64,000 nt of DNA, from contig NZ_VTXE01000006.1 in NCBI RefSeq assembly GCF_013114595.1, positions 101,547 to 165,546 on the forward strand, in the 5' to 3' direction. Under the pieces are notes generated by a model. That model saw only the letters and a list, made by a program, of their open reading frames with translations, had not been told where the DNA came from and made no database searches. Below are positions 17,785 through 28,048 of the stretch, piece by piece; positions within the stretch are counted from its first letter, which is position 1; every line of letters starts with the position of its first letter. The position numbers were made by a program, and so were the translations under genes. Origin of the DNA: Vibrio sp. 99-8-1. Its GTDB lineage: Bacteria > Pseudomonadota > Gammaproteobacteria > Enterobacterales > Vibrionaceae.

Positions 17785-19947
17785 TTAACCCTTGCTTGAA
17801 CACGAGCACATACACCTCAACATATTATTTATCACTTCACTAAGATCATCTATTTGCACAGGCTTAGTTAACACAGAACTAATACCCGCCTCGTTAAAAC
17901 GTTGAAGATCTGCCTTCATAGCATCAGCGGTTAGAGCCAATATCGGTATGGTTCTTGAAATATTGGCACGGACAAACTCTGTTAACTGGATACCATTAAG
18001 GTTCGGCATTTTTATATCTGTTACAATCAAGTCATAATGTCTCTGCTTAAGCAGATGATTTTTAGCTATTAAGCCATCTTCTACGCTAAATACTACACAA
18101 CCCAGATTTTCAAGCTGGGCGGTAATAATATTTCGGTTAAATAAGTTATCTTCTACGACTAAAACCTTACACTGCTTATCACACACCTGCCGTATCCTAA
18201 TATTACTCAATGAATCTTTATCGTGAATTGCATAGCGCGATTTTAAGTAAATACTAATCTCTGTTCCTACATCGACTTTGGATTTAATCTCGACAAAACC
18301 CTTGAGTAAAACTAGGTATTCTTTTGCGACGCTTGCCCCTAATCCAGAAGAATTATCGCTATGTTCTACAAACTGTTTATAAGGCAATGCAAAACGTTTT
18401 AGGTTTTCTTCTGACATCCCTAACCCATTATCCTTAATTTTTATTTTAATCAGGCAACGAGCATTACTAATAACTTTGACGGAAAAGCTCACATCGATTG
18501 TTGAGTTTTTCTTGTTACTATCCGAGTACTTTATTGCGTTACTTAAGTAATTAAGCAGTATTTGTCGTAACTTTGTTTTGTCTAAATATATTTCACAATT
18601 GGAATTTCCGGTAAACGTCACTGTAAGGTGACTATCATTGATGAGCGGACTAATAATTTGCTTAACTTGACGGAAAAGATCATCTAGAGAAAAATATTCA
18701 TGGTTTACTTCCATTACACCAGACTCAATCTTAGATAAATCTAGAACATTATCGATATGATTCTTAAGCGAGACAGAGGAGTAGTTTAAGGTTTCGAGGT
18801 GTTGTAGCATCTGATTTGAATCGTTTATCTGGCGTTCTTGATTAAATTTCATTATTCCGATAGTTCCAATAATCCCATTTAAAGGAGTACGGATTTCGTG
18901 ACTCATCCTAGCCAGAAAACGACTTTTCTCAATATTCTTAGACTCTTCCAGTTTTCTAATTTTATTTGATTTTTTGTAGGAATTTAAAAGTATATAGTTG
19001 AAAAATAGAATACCAATAAAAAATATTATCAGCCCAAATAGGAACATCCTGGTTGAACTGTTGTACTCATTGAGATATTGATACTGACGATTACTATTGC
19101 CAGTAATAATATCATTCAATTTCAGATAGCCTTCTTCAATTCTCCTTTTTACCTGTATATAGTTAATATTAGTTTCAGAATATTCTACAAATGCATATTT
19201 ATAATTGGATAATTTTTTACCAATAACTAATAATTGATCGTGTAATTTTTTGTCTTTAACTTGACTTGCAAAAATCAAAACACTCCCTTTAATATTTACG
19301 AATGAAAAATTAAACCGAGCGATAATTTCTTCTTTCCTTTTTACACTGTCTGTTAATTGAAACTCACGATCTAATTGGTACAAATAAAATATATCCACCA
19401 TTAGGTCTATTACTGTATTTATTACCTCATGAGAATCAGAGTCAACGTCCAACTCAATAAATCTTAGTATTTCATTATAACCAACTCTTGCATGTTCAAG
19501 TGTCACTTCACTTAATTTTCGATTCTTCTCTTTATAAAATGCTAAAGACTCTAAATCATGAATGAACCTTTGATTAAACTCTTGATATACGGTTCTATTT
19601 TCATCGTACAACATGTCATCATCTAGATTTATCAGTTCGTTAGCTCTATTTAAAGACTTAACAAACGCCGATGTCGTTTCGCTATTTTCAGATAACACTA
19701 ACTGTCTAGAGTCAAATACAATTTTGTTTAAAGTCTTTGCTACTGAGAATGAGTGTAATTGCTCCTGAATAGACGCTTTTTGAATGGTGTATATGTTATA
19801 TAAATATAATGAGAGTAAAACAGAAGAAATTGTAATGAATAAGATGAAAACAACGTAAATATCATCCTTATTTTTTGTGATTTTTTTTCTTATATAGTTA
19901 ATCAACTGACAATCCAACTTAAGTGATATTTGTCGAAAAGATACCAC
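17785..19947 (-). CDS. Hybrid sensor histidine kinase with receiver domain
   Basis: This 720-residue membrane sensor has two transmembrane helices (about 32-52 and 300-322) enclosing a helical periplasmic domain of about 240 residues. A HisKA domain follows with the phosphorylated histidine at 350 in RMSHEIRTPLNG, then an ATPase domain (DNGLGMS, SSGLGASV) and a C-terminal receiver with Asp644 in VTDIKMPNLNG. No output domain or adjacent response regulator is present, so phosphotransfer to a separate HPt protein is likely. The periplasmic segment is AT-rich. The GTG start at 19947 lacks a ribosome-binding site, and a TTG some 13 codons later is an alternative. Confidence 0.88.
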   Translation of the reverse strand: MVSFRQISLKLDCQLINYIRKKITKNKDDIYVVFILFITISSVLLSLYLYNIYTIQKASIQEQLHSFSVAKTLNKIVFDSRQLVLSENSETTSAFVKSLNRANELINLDDDMLYDENRTVYQEFNQRFIHDLESLAFYKEKNRKLSEVTLEHARVGYNEILRFIELDVDSDSHEVINTVIDLMVDIFYLYQLDREFQLTDSVKRKEEIIARFNFSFVNIKGSVLIFASQVKDKKLHDQLLVIGKKLSNYKYAFVEYSETNINYIQVKRRIEEGYLKLNDIITGNSNRQYQYLNEYNSSTRMFLFGLIIFFIGILFFNYILLNSYKKSNKIRKLEESKNIEKSRFLARMSHEIRTPLNGIIGTIGIMKFNQERQINDSNQMLQHLETLNYSSVSLKNHIDNVLDLSKIESGVMEVNHEYFSLDDLFRQVKQIISPLINDSHLTVTFTGNSNCEIYLDKTKLRQILLNYLSNAIKYSDSNKKNSTIDVSFSVKVISNARCLIKIKIKDNGLGMSEENLKRFALPYKQFVEHSDNSSGLGASVAKEYLVLLKGFVEIKSKVDVGTEISIYLKSRYAIHDKDSLSNIRIRQVCDKQCKVLVVEDNLFNRNIITAQLENLGCVVFSVEDGLIAKNHLLKQRHYDLIVTDIKMPNLNGIQLTEFVRANISRTIPILALTADAMKADLQRFNEAGISSVLTKPVQIDDLSEVINNMLRCMCSCSSKG

Positions 19948-20053
19948 TTGAGCAAAATTACGTGATTGACATACTTTTAAATATTATTTTTTTATATGTT
20001 ATTTTATCCATGCAATTTTTTAAAATAGGCCAGTTGAAAGAAAAACAGATGGT

Positions 20054-20665
20054 TTAAATTTTTCTCAGTACCACCCCTAGCCTTCCTTTATCACGTCCAC
20101 CATCAGGCTCATTCACTAGCTTGGTTTGAACAACTCGTAGCCCTATTTCTTCGCACACATCTAACAGTTGTTTTATCGTAAACGAATCATAAAAAAACTC
20201 ATTATTGAACATCGACCCCGTAAAAGGAGGTATATCATATTTAGAGCCACCGCTAGAGAGGATCAGTGCCCCTTTATATTTGAGGGATTGATACGCTTTG
20301 TTGAGCAAAATGGCGTGCTCTTGCCTAGGCAGGTGGAACATTGAGTCCCAAATGACAATGCCGTCAAATTGTTGAGTCGGTTGATATTTTTCTAAGTCAC
20401 TCTGTTGCCAACTATGTTGAGGAAACTTAGATTTAGCGATACTCAATAACTTTTCAGAACGGTCTATCCCTAAGATATTATGTCCATGGGAAGAAATAAG
20501 GTCAGCAACAGGGGTACCGTGGCCACAACCCAGATCTAATACATGAGAATTGTCTGGCAAGTAACTCAGAAACAGCTCAAATAGCTCAACATCATTACTC
20601 GGAAGCTCTGTTCTTATACTGCACCACTGATCTGCAATGAGATCATACTCAGCTTTAGTTTGCAT
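20054..20665 (-). CDS. Class I SAM-dependent methyltransferase
   Basis: This 203-residue soluble protein has a Rossmann-fold methyltransferase domain. Motif I (HVLDLGCGHGTPVADLI) binds S-adenosylmethionine, NILGIDRSEKLL is motif II, and FDGIVIWDSMFHL is motif IV. The family resembles small-molecule methyltransferases such as those of the UbiE/Tam type, but no substrate can be assigned. It stands alone between the hybrid kinase gene and the small outer-membrane protein gene, all on the minus strand. Confidence 0.88.
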   Translation of the reverse strand: MQTKAEYDLIADQWCSIRTELPSNDVELFELFLSYLPDNSHVLDLGCGHGTPVADLISSHGHNILGIDRSEKLLSIAKSKFPQHSWQQSDLEKYQPTQQFDGIVIWDSMFHLPRQEHAILLNKAYQSLKYKGALILSSGGSKYDIPPFTGSMFNNEFFYDSFTIKQLLDVCEEIGLRVVQTKLVNEPDGGRDKGRLGVVLRKI

Positions 20666-20857
20666 CCATGCTCCTTAGGCTAGTGATTCAATGTCCATGG
20701 CATTTAGTCAATGTCATAGGCCACTAGGTTAGCTCTAAACTACTTTCTACATAGCATACTCATCTTGACCGTTCATCTCCTTGAACTTGGCGATATCGAG
20801 TAAAACTAAGCTATAAAATAACACCAATGTCACAACTCAGACAAGGCTCAAATAGAA

Positions 20858-20884
20858 AACACCGCTAAAAAGCGGTGTTTTTTT
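20858..20884. terminator. Intrinsic terminator after outer-membrane gene
   Basis: AACACCGCT pairs with AGCGGTGTT around AAAA. Both strands show T-rich 3' flanks, longest on plus. It ends the minus-strand outer-membrane gene at 20910. Confidence 0.85.
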
Positions 20885-20909
20885 ATAGGGTTAGCTAGAA
20901 AACGTTCTT

Positions 20910-21389
20910 TTAAAAGAAATGGAACGTTGCGGTTAAGCTAAAGTTTGAAATATCTTTATCATCCGTTTTATAGACATTGTAGCCAGCACCCAATGAGACA
21001 GGTCCAAAGATAAAGTACTCTGCTCCAAAGCCGTACATCATATCTACACCATCATCTTTTTTGCCGCCAGACATATCCCATTTATGAACACCAGCTCTTC
21101 CGTACAGGTGCAAAGGGCCTAAATCTAGGCTTGGACGAATGGCAGCGAATACTGAGTCGGCCTTAACATCACTAGTCAAACCATCAATATCAAACTCACC
21201 ATGATCAGCATAACCTGCTTCAATGCCTAAAATAGGCAACAAACCCGTTCCTACGTGAAAACTTGCCGCAGTGGATTTCTCGCCATCGTATTCAGATTGA
21301 CCCACCATCGCGCCACCATATAAAAGTGCGTCTGCTGATACAGAACCTGCAAAGCCTGCTAACGCAAGTGCTATTATAGTCTTCTTCAT
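20910..21389 (-). CDS. Small outer-membrane beta-barrel protein
   Basis: This 159-residue protein has a clean signal peptide (MKKTIIALALAGFAGSVSA) and alternating amphipathic strands typical of a small OmpA/OmpW-like barrel. Gly-rich turns (GIEAGYADHGEF, GFGAEYFIFGPVSLGAGYN) and a C-terminal phenylalanine (ATFHFF) fit insertion by the BAM complex. The function is unknown: it could be a porin-like or adhesion protein. It has its own terminator and a 106-base gap to hrpA. Confidence 0.82.
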   Translation of the reverse strand: MKKTIIALALAGFAGSVSADALLYGGAMVGQSEYDGEKSTAASFHVGTGLLPILGIEAGYADHGEFDIDGLTSDVKADSVFAAIRPSLDLGPLHLYGRAGVHKWDMSGGKKDDGVDMMYGFGAEYFIFGPVSLGAGYNVYKTDDKDISNFSLTATFHFF

Positions 21390-21495
21390 ACTTTACCTTC
21401 TTTTTTGTCATTATCATCAATGGCATTTTCTTGCCACTAATCGATATCAAAATTCATTTTTATTACTTAATGCTTAAACTATGCAAAAATCTTGC

Positions 21496-24400
21496 CTAAC
21501 AAGCATCAATAGCGTTTTTAACTCGCTTATCGGAAACCGGATATGGTGTGCCAAGTTGCTGAGCGAAAAAGCTGACTCTTAACTCTTCTATCATCCAACG
21601 AATCTCTTTTACTGGCTCAGGTGTAACCATTCCTTTTGGAATCTTATTGAGCAACTCTTTGTAGTCTCCATAAACTGACTCTATTTTCAACATATGCAGC
21701 CTATCACGGTTTGGATCAATAGGTAATTTCTCCATCCTTCTTTCGATCGCTTTCATATATCGTAAAATATCCGGCAGTTTTCGCCAGCCCGACTCAGTAG
21801 CAAAGCCTTTAAAAATAAGCCCCTCTATCTGAGATTTAATATCTGATAACGCAAAAGCCATAGTGAAATCGACCTTGCCTTTCAGTTTCTTATTAATGCT
21901 AAAGGCTGTGGTAAGTATCGCTTCTACCTGAGTGGCAATATCGACGACCGTATCCCCTAGCTCAGCTCGTACTTGCTCTTTTAACTGTTCAAACTGCTCC
22001 GGCGTCCAAACCAATCCGCCTTTCTCTTCTATTAGCTTATCGATTCCACAGGCAATGCAATCATCTATCAGATCCAGCACTTTACCATAAGGGTTAAAAT
22101 ACAAACCAAGTTTAGATTTGTTTGGCAAATTACTGTGTAAGTACTTAATTGGTGACGGAACATTTAATAATATCAGCCTACGTTGCCCAGCTAACATGGC
22201 GGATTGCTGCTCTTGAGCGGTTTCAAAAAGCTTTATCTCTACACTGTCCTTACCATCAACCAAAGCCGGGAAAGCTTTAACCTCAAAGCCCCCTCTCTTT
22301 TGTTGATAAACCTTAGGAAGCTCGCCAAAACTCCAAGTATGCAATCCTTGCTGCTCAATATCATCATCCGCAACCTGTGACAGCGTTTGTTGAACCTTAT
22401 CCTTTAAGCTCTCTTTAAGCTGATGGAGATCTTTATGCTCTTTAAGCTTACCACCGTGGTGATCAACGGCTCTGAATGTGATTTTTAAATGTTCAGGAAT
22501 TTGTTGTTGGTTCCAATCTTCACGCAAAACATCCACACCACTCATCCGCTTTAATTGCTTCTCTAAAGCGTCTAACAACGGCATTTCCATGGCGGTTACG
22601 CTAGACAAAAATGCGTCAGCGTAATTGGGTGCAGGGACAAAGTTACGGCGTAGCGTTTTAGGTAGGGATTTTATCATCGAAACCAACAATTCATGACGCA
22701 ACCCCGGAATTTGCCAATCAAAACCGGCAGGTTCTATCTGATTAAGAATAGGCAATGGAATATGTACCGTGACACCATCGTTATCATCACCAGGTTCAAA
22801 TTGATAACTCAGTTTTAACTTAAAACTGTTTTGATGCCAAAAATTTGGATAATCCAACTCAGTTACGTGGCTGGCATCCCCTCTAAATAGCATCTCTTTT
22901 TCAAAATCTAGCAGCTCAGGAGTTTTTGCTCTTGCCTTTTTCCACCACGTATCAAAATGTCGACCAGATACAACCTCAGTGCCGACTCGCTGATCATAAA
23001 AATCAAACAGCTCATCGTCATCCACCAGAATGTCTCTTCGTCGAGATTTATGCTCAAGCTCTTCCACTTCTAGCAGTAATTTGCGGTTATTTTTAAAGAA
23101 GCGGTGACGCGTTTCCCACTCACCTTCAACAAGTGCAGAGCGGATAAAAATTTCTCGGCAGACATTAGCGTCAATATTTGAGTAATTAACCAGTCTCTTA
23201 GGAACAATTGGTACGCCATAGAGCATCACTTTTTCATACGCCATAACCGCGGCTTGTTTCTTCGACCAATGCGGTTCGCTATAACTGCGTTTGATCAAGT
23301 GCTTCGCTAGCGGCTCTATCCACTCAGGTTGGATCTTGGCAACGATTCTGCCCCATAGTTTGGAGGTTTCCACTAACTCTGCTGAAATAATCCACTTAGG
23401 CTGTTTCTTAAATAGACCCGATGCAGGGAAAATATGGAAACGCGCATTTCTCGCGCCCTGATAGTCTTGCTTCTCTTGATCTTTAATACCAATGTGAGAA
23501 AGCAAACCAACCAACAACGCGCTATGGACCGCTTGATAGCCGGCTGGGGTATCATTTAACTTGGTATCCATTTCTCGCATAGCTTGATGAAGCTGGAAAT
23601 AGACATCCTGCCACTCTCGTATCCGCAAGTAATTAAGAAAGTCCTTTTTACATTGCTTTCTAAACTGGTTACCACTGAGCGCTTTTTGTTGTTGTTGAAT
23701 GTAATCCCATAGGTTCACAAAAGTGATGAAATCCGACTCTTTATCGAAGAATCGACGATGTTTATCATCAGACGACTGCTGTTTATCTGATGGCCTTTCT
23801 CTGGGATCTTGAATAGACAAGGCCGAAGTGATAATCATCACCTCTTTTAAACAACCAAGCTGCGGCGCTTCTATTACCATTCGAGCAAGCCTAGGGTCAA
23901 TAGGCAATCGGGACAACTTACGTCCCAACGAGGTTAACTTTTTACTGCTTCCCTGTTTTGTTACGCTAAACGCTCCAAGCTCTTCTAACAGCCGAACACC
24001 ATCTTGAATATTTCGCTTATCGGGTGCTTCTACAAAAGGGAATGCTTCAATATCTCCCAAACCGATGGCGGTCATTTGCAAGATGACCGATGCTAAGTTG
24101 GTTCTTAAGATTTCGGGATCAGTAAACTCAGGCCGTGAGTCGAAATCCTCTTCCGAATAGAGACGAATACAGATACCTTCCGCAACACGACCACAGCGAC
24201 CTTTTCGCTGATTAGCACTGGCTTGAGAGATCGCCTCAATGGGTAAGCGCTGAACTTTAGTACGGTAGCTATAGCGGCTAATTCTAGCGGTTCCAGGGTC
24301 GATGACGTAGCGAATACCGGGAACCGTTAGGGATGTCTCGGCAACGTTGGTAGAAAGGACAATTCGTCGCCCCGCATGAGGTTGGAAGACTCGGTTTTGT

Positions 24401-25446
24401 TCACCGGAAGACAATCTCGCATATAAAGGGACGATTTCTGTATCACGAAGATTTCGCCTGGTTAGTGCATCAGCAGTATCGCGGATCTCTCGTTCACCAT
24501 TCATAAAAATAAGAATGTCACCAAGTCCTTCGTCGCACAACTCATCAACAGCTTCAAATATCCCTTCTAACTGATCTCTGTCATCGGCATCATCCCCTTT
24601 TAGAGGACGATAACGGGTCTCCACTGGAAAGGTTCGTCCCGATACTTCTATTATCGGAGCATCAAAAAAGTGCTGAGAAAAACGTTCAGGGTCGATTGTT
24701 GCAGAAGTAATAATGACTTTTAAATCTGGGCGTCGAGGAAGCAGTTCTTTTAGATAGCCCATAATAAAGTCAATATTTAGACTACGTTCGTGGGCTTCAT
24801 CAATAATGATGGTGTCGTATTGATTCAAATAACGGTCGTGTTGAATCTCGGCCAACAATATCCCGTCGGTCATCAGCTTTATTTGAGTGTTATCCGATAT
24901 CTGATCGTTAAAACGTACTTTATACCCTACATAGTCACCTAGGTTACTCTCCATCTCTTCCGCTATACGATTAGCAACCGAACGGGCAGCAAGACGACGA
25001 GGCTGAGTATGGCCAATTAAACCAAACTTTCCTCTGCCGAGTTCCGCGCAGATCTTAGGAAGCTGAGTGGTTTTACCTGAACCTGTCTCACCCGCAACAA
25101 TCACAACTTGGTTTTCTGCAATGGCCTTGGCAATATCATCGCGCTTTTGACTAACAGGAAGCTGCTCTGGGTAGTCAATATGAACATTGTACTGAGTTCT
25201 CTGCTCAACAATCATCATAGACTTAGCGATATCCAGCGCTATTTCATCGAACACTGCATTTCTTGACTCAGCATTTTTGATCTTGTTTGCGCCAGAAATG
25301 CGCTTCTGCAATCTAAAACGATCTTTGATCAAACAATCATTTACAGCAGCCCTTAACTGTTTGGCACTGTTCGATTGGGAATGAGTAGACTTGGGGCTAT
25401 TTTTTGACGCATTTTGCGATGAAGCGTCTGGCTGTGACGAGGTCAA
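21496..25446 (-). CDS. hrpA: ATP-dependent RNA helicase HrpA
   Basis: This large DEAH-box helicase of 1316 residues is close to the usual HrpA length. Walker A is GETGSGKTTQLPK, the DEAH box is IIIDEAHERSLN, and SATIDPERFS and QRKGRCGRVAEG are motifs III and VI. The long C-terminal part is the DUF3418-type region of HrpA. HrpA is involved in rescuing stalled ribosomes and mRNA processing. The start is a TTG codon with AGG seven bases before it. It is chosen because the N-terminus (LIKDRFRLQKRISG) aligns with HrpA proteins and no nearer ATG exists. Confidence 0.95.
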   Translation of the reverse strand: MTSSQPDASSQNASKNSPKSTHSQSNSAKQLRAAVNDCLIKDRFRLQKRISGANKIKNAESRNAVFDEIALDIAKSMMIVEQRTQYNVHIDYPEQLPVSQKRDDIAKAIAENQVVIVAGETGSGKTTQLPKICAELGRGKFGLIGHTQPRRLAARSVANRIAEEMESNLGDYVGYKVRFNDQISDNTQIKLMTDGILLAEIQHDRYLNQYDTIIIDEAHERSLNIDFIMGYLKELLPRRPDLKVIITSATIDPERFSQHFFDAPIIEVSGRTFPVETRYRPLKGDDADDRDQLEGIFEAVDELCDEGLGDILIFMNGEREIRDTADALTRRNLRDTEIVPLYARLSSGEQNRVFQPHAGRRIVLSTNVAETSLTVPGIRYVIDPGTARISRYSYRTKVQRLPIEAISQASANQRKGRCGRVAEGICIRLYSEEDFDSRPEFTDPEILRTNLASVILQMTAIGLGDIEAFPFVEAPDKRNIQDGVRLLEELGAFSVTKQGSSKKLTSLGRKLSRLPIDPRLARMVIEAPQLGCLKEVMIITSALSIQDPRERPSDKQQSSDDKHRRFFDKESDFITFVNLWDYIQQQQKALSGNQFRKQCKKDFLNYLRIREWQDVYFQLHQAMREMDTKLNDTPAGYQAVHSALLVGLLSHIGIKDQEKQDYQGARNARFHIFPASGLFKKQPKWIISAELVETSKLWGRIVAKIQPEWIEPLAKHLIKRSYSEPHWSKKQAAVMAYEKVMLYGVPIVPKRLVNYSNIDANVCREIFIRSALVEGEWETRHRFFKNNRKLLLEVEELEHKSRRRDILVDDDELFDFYDQRVGTEVVSGRHFDTWWKKARAKTPELLDFEKEMLFRGDASHVTELDYPNFWHQNSFKLKLSYQFEPGDDNDGVTVHIPLPILNQIEPAGFDWQIPGLRHELLVSMIKSLPKTLRRNFVPAPNYADAFLSSVTAMEMPLLDALEKQLKRMSGVDVLREDWNQQQIPEHLKITFRAVDHHGGKLKEHKDLHQLKESLKDKVQQTLSQVADDDIEQQGLHTWSFGELPKVYQQKRGGFEVKAFPALVDGKDSVEIKLFETAQEQQSAMLAGQRRLILLNVPSPIKYLHSNLPNKSKLGLYFNPYGKVLDLIDDCIACGIDKLIEEKGGLVWTPEQFEQLKEQVRAELGDTVVDIATQVEAILTTAFSINKKLKGKVDFTMAFALSDIKSQIEGLIFKGFATESGWRKLPDILRYMKAIERRMEKLPIDPNRDRLHMLKIESVYGDYKELLNKIPKGMVTPEPVKEIRWMIEELRVSFFAQQLGTPYPVSDKRVKNAIDAC

Positions 25447-25589
25447 AGCTTTACCTATTTTGTTCTTAAAATTGGCGCGATTGTATCACAGCAGGTATTA
25501 ACTAAACTATCCCGATTGCATTTGTGTTTAGGTTTTCAGAGCATTTGCCGTTACAATATCAATAGCTTATTAATTATTGCAGACAATTT

Positions 25590-25949
25590 ATGAAAACCTC
25601 TGAACTCATGGCGTTTCTTTTAACATTGGAAAATGACAAAGAGATAGTAACAGGTGAAAGCTGGTTGCCAGAGCAGCTCATTGACGCCTCGTTAGATGGC
25701 GAGTTTGTTAATCTCCAATTTGATAATGCCCCAGAAGAAGATGCCGGCGAATTTGAAGCTCGCGGCTTTGTAGAACATGAGGTCAATTTATTAAGAGACA
25801 AAATCGTTCAACTGTTATTTGACCAGTCTCTTTCTGCTAAAACCAAATCTGACCTGTTTCTGAAACTTGTCCTTCTTGCACATGAGAAAAGCAGTTCAGA
25901 AGTGGTTGAGATCTTGGAAGAAAACAAACACCTAGATCAAACTTCATAA
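25590..25949 (+). CDS. Conserved hypothetical protein (119 aa), function unknown
   Basis: I do not recognise this acidic, soluble 119-residue protein. It begins MKTSELMAFLLTLENDKEIV and includes the charged, glutamate-rich stretch APEEDAGEFEARGF, then two helical segments. No signal peptide or membrane segment is present. The gene is divergent from hrpA and its last six bases overlap the opposing TauE/SafE gene. Confidence 0.72.
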   Translation: MKTSELMAFLLTLENDKEIVTGESWLPEQLIDASLDGEFVNLQFDNAPEEDAGEFEARGFVEHEVNLLRDKIVQLLFDQSLSAKTKSDLFLKLVLLAHEKSSSEVVEILEENKHLDQTS

Positions 25950-26672
25950 AATAACGCCGCTTTGAACAATGGCACTCATTCCACTCGTTAGACACAGTAC
26001 TAGTGCCCCCCACCGTATCCACTCTTTTGACACAAACTGCACACAATACAACGCGCTGCGATAGCCTAACCAAGCGGCAGGAAGAAGCGGTAGGCTGATA
26101 AGGAGATGCTTGAGAGTAAAATACCCGACAAAGTACTGAACGATTAATGACATCATAGAACTAAAGAGAAAAAACGCCGACAAGTTGCCTCTAAATTCGT
26201 TGGCATTTTGGTGCTGCAATAATATCGCCATTGGCGGCCCACCAATACTTGAGGTGGTCCCCATAAAACCAGACATAAAGCCCGCCAGCGCCATTCTATT
26301 TCGCGTTGGCTCAATTCGAAATGGCAGCACACTGATTAAAAGAGAAAGCAGCACTGCAATACCAAGCCATAAGGATAATGTGGCAGACGACACAATAGTT
26401 AATATCCCACCACCAATGATCGAACCGGGCACGCGACCAATTAACGCACTTTTTAGACCGCCTATCTCTATATTACTTCTGTTCTTCAAGGTATTAAGCA
26501 GTGAAATAACCAACGCGACGATGATTATTGGTGCTGGTACATAATCAACAGAAAGCTGAAACAGTATAGGGGCAGCAACAATGGCCAAACCAAACCCGAT
26601 CGCGGTTTGCACAAATGAGCCGAGAAAAATGGCCGCCATAGCAAGAAGTGTTGTGGTACTGATATCAAACAT
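25944..26672 (-). CDS. TauE/SafE family sulfite/organosulfonate exporter-like protein
   Basis: This 242-residue integral membrane protein has seven to eight hydrophobic helices. The N-terminal motif FLGSFVQTAIGFGLAIVAAP and the central GFMSGFMGTTSSIGGPPMAI are diagnostic of the TauE/SafE (DUF81) family, which exports sulfite, sulfoacetate or related anions. The substrate cannot be inferred. It converges on the 119-residue hypothetical gene and overlaps it by six bases, and it diverges from the TerB-like gene. Confidence 0.88.
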   Translation of the reverse strand: MFDISTTTLLAMAAIFLGSFVQTAIGFGLAIVAAPILFQLSVDYVPAPIIIVALVISLLNTLKNRSNIEIGGLKSALIGRVPGSIIGGGILTIVSSATLSLWLGIAVLLSLLISVLPFRIEPTRNRMALAGFMSGFMGTTSSIGGPPMAILLQHQNANEFRGNLSAFFLFSSMMSLIVQYFVGYFTLKHLLISLPLLPAAWLGYRSALYCVQFVSKEWIRWGALVLCLTSGMSAIVQSGVIL

Positions 26673-26923
26673 AATGCAACACGTTAAATATAAAACGTTA
26701 TTTTAACGACTTTTGTTCGATAAAGGTAAATTATTGTAATTAATTACTTGGTTTTTAGTAATCGCGCTACAATCTATTGAAAGACCAACAACTATATACT
26801 CAAGTAATTACAAGCAGCAAGATTCAGAGCGGAATCAACAGGTTCAGTTCAAGAAGGATAATCGAAGGAATGGCATCCCCTTTCAAGGTTACCGAGTATA
26901 AACAACTTACTAAGAGTTTAATT

Positions 26924-27370
26924 ATGTTTTCTTCCATTACCTCGCTCTTTAAGCAGCTACTAGAAGGTGAAGACCTTTCAAAAAACGCAAACTACTCCCC
27001 TGACATCGCCATAGCAGCACTGTTGTGTGAGGTCGCGTTAGCAGATCAGCAAGTGGATAGCAGTGAACGAGAAGCAAAAATATCCTTGTTAATGAACCTA
27101 ATTGACGTTGATCAGAATCGCGCCGAAGAGTTAATCAACAATGCAGAAAAGCAAGCCTCTGACTCTATCTCACTATATGAATTTACCAATCAACTGCGTC
27201 AATTAGAGCAACAAAAACGCTATCAACTGGTGCAAGCTATGTGGGAAATTGCCAACGCTGATGGAGTAATAGATCCACTAGAAGATGCTGTAATAAGACA
27301 AGTGGCAGAACTTCTCTATGTCGATCACAGTGATTTTATACGTGCGAAGCTAAGTGTCATTGATAAATAA
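26924..27370 (+). CDS. TerB family protein
   Basis: This 148-residue protein carries a TerB-like (DUF533/DjlA N-terminal type) all-helical domain: YSPDIAIAALLCEVALADQQVDSSEREAKI, then a second half VQAMWEIANADGVIDPLEDAVIRQVAELL. These acidic pairs probably bind metal. The frame is open upstream from 26777, but that would use a TTG without a ribosome-binding site. The ATG at 26924 gives the normal family N-terminus. The family is linked to tellurite resistance and membrane stress, but the role here is unknown. Confidence 0.8.
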   Translation: MFSSITSLFKQLLEGEDLSKNANYSPDIAIAALLCEVALADQQVDSSEREAKISLLMNLIDVDQNRAEELINNAEKQASDSISLYEFTNQLRQLEQQKRYQLVQAMWEIANADGVIDPLEDAVIRQVAELLYVDHSDFIRAKLSVIDK

Positions 27371-27386
27371 AGATTTTGACGAGAAT

Positions 27387-27418
27387 GAACAGCCTAAGGT
27401 GAGTCTCGAAGGCTGTTC
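27387..27418. terminator. Hairpin between converging genes
   Basis: GAACAGCCT and AGGCTGTTC form a 9-bp stem around a 14-base loop, between the converging TerB and exonuclease genes. U-tracts are weak on both sides. Confidence 0.5.
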
Positions 27419-27477
27419 GTTAAAATAGTCTTTTAGGTCATTAATTTGGTAATAAAGATCTGTCGATTATCTCATGT

Positions 27478-28008
27478 TCAAAGAAGAACCAAGGCTAATT
27501 TGGCTAAGTTGTACGCATCAACATAGCCTGAATGTTGCCTACCTTCCCACTCAATACCCATCTGCTCCTGAGCCGCTCTATGACCAATACGTTTATCTTT
27601 CAGTCGCTGCTTTACCCGATACAAAGTCGCTAGATTGATATACTCGTTAAAAGGCATCGCGATATTTTTAGCTTCGCATTCCGCTTTTAAGATCGCGTCA
27701 TCATGTCCCCATGCTGCATATATTTTGTTTGGGCCACCAAAATTTTTAATCATCGATTTGATTACAGATTGCAGTTCTCGACCCTGTTTTTGAACGGTTT
27801 TCGGGCTGATCCCCGTCAACTCGGTACAGAAAGGAGAAACTTTATCCGACTGAGGCTTAACATAGTATTGAGCCCGCTTAACGATCTCATTGTTTAGCAA
27901 GTCAATCTCAGCCAACCCGACTTCAATAATCTCACCAGTGGTTCCTACACCATCAACGTTCCAACAACACATTTCCAGATCGAAACAAACGATGCGGTTG
28001 TAATTCAT
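27478..28008 (-). CDS. 3'-5' exonuclease, DEDDh family
   Basis: This 176-residue soluble nuclease has the acidic exonuclease motifs: CFDLEMCCW (motif I), AAWGHDDAIL (motif II) and HSGYVDAYNLAKL (motif III, with H and D four apart). The spacing fits the ERI1/KapD branch of DEDDh enzymes, which trim RNA or DNA 3' ends. The length is normal. It sits upstream of a CHASE-GGDEF gene on the same strand but 40 bases apart, with no evident functional link. Confidence 0.88.
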   Translation of the reverse strand: MNYNRIVCFDLEMCCWNVDGVGTTGEIIEVGLAEIDLLNNEIVKRAQYYVKPQSDKVSPFCTELTGISPKTVQKQGRELQSVIKSMIKNFGGPNKIYAAWGHDDAILKAECEAKNIAMPFNEYINLATLYRVKQRLKDKRIGHRAAQEQMGIEWEGRQHSGYVDAYNLAKLALVLL

Positions 28009-28048
28009 ATTATGCCTTTTGGGGAAAACGAAAACTCGACGCGGGATT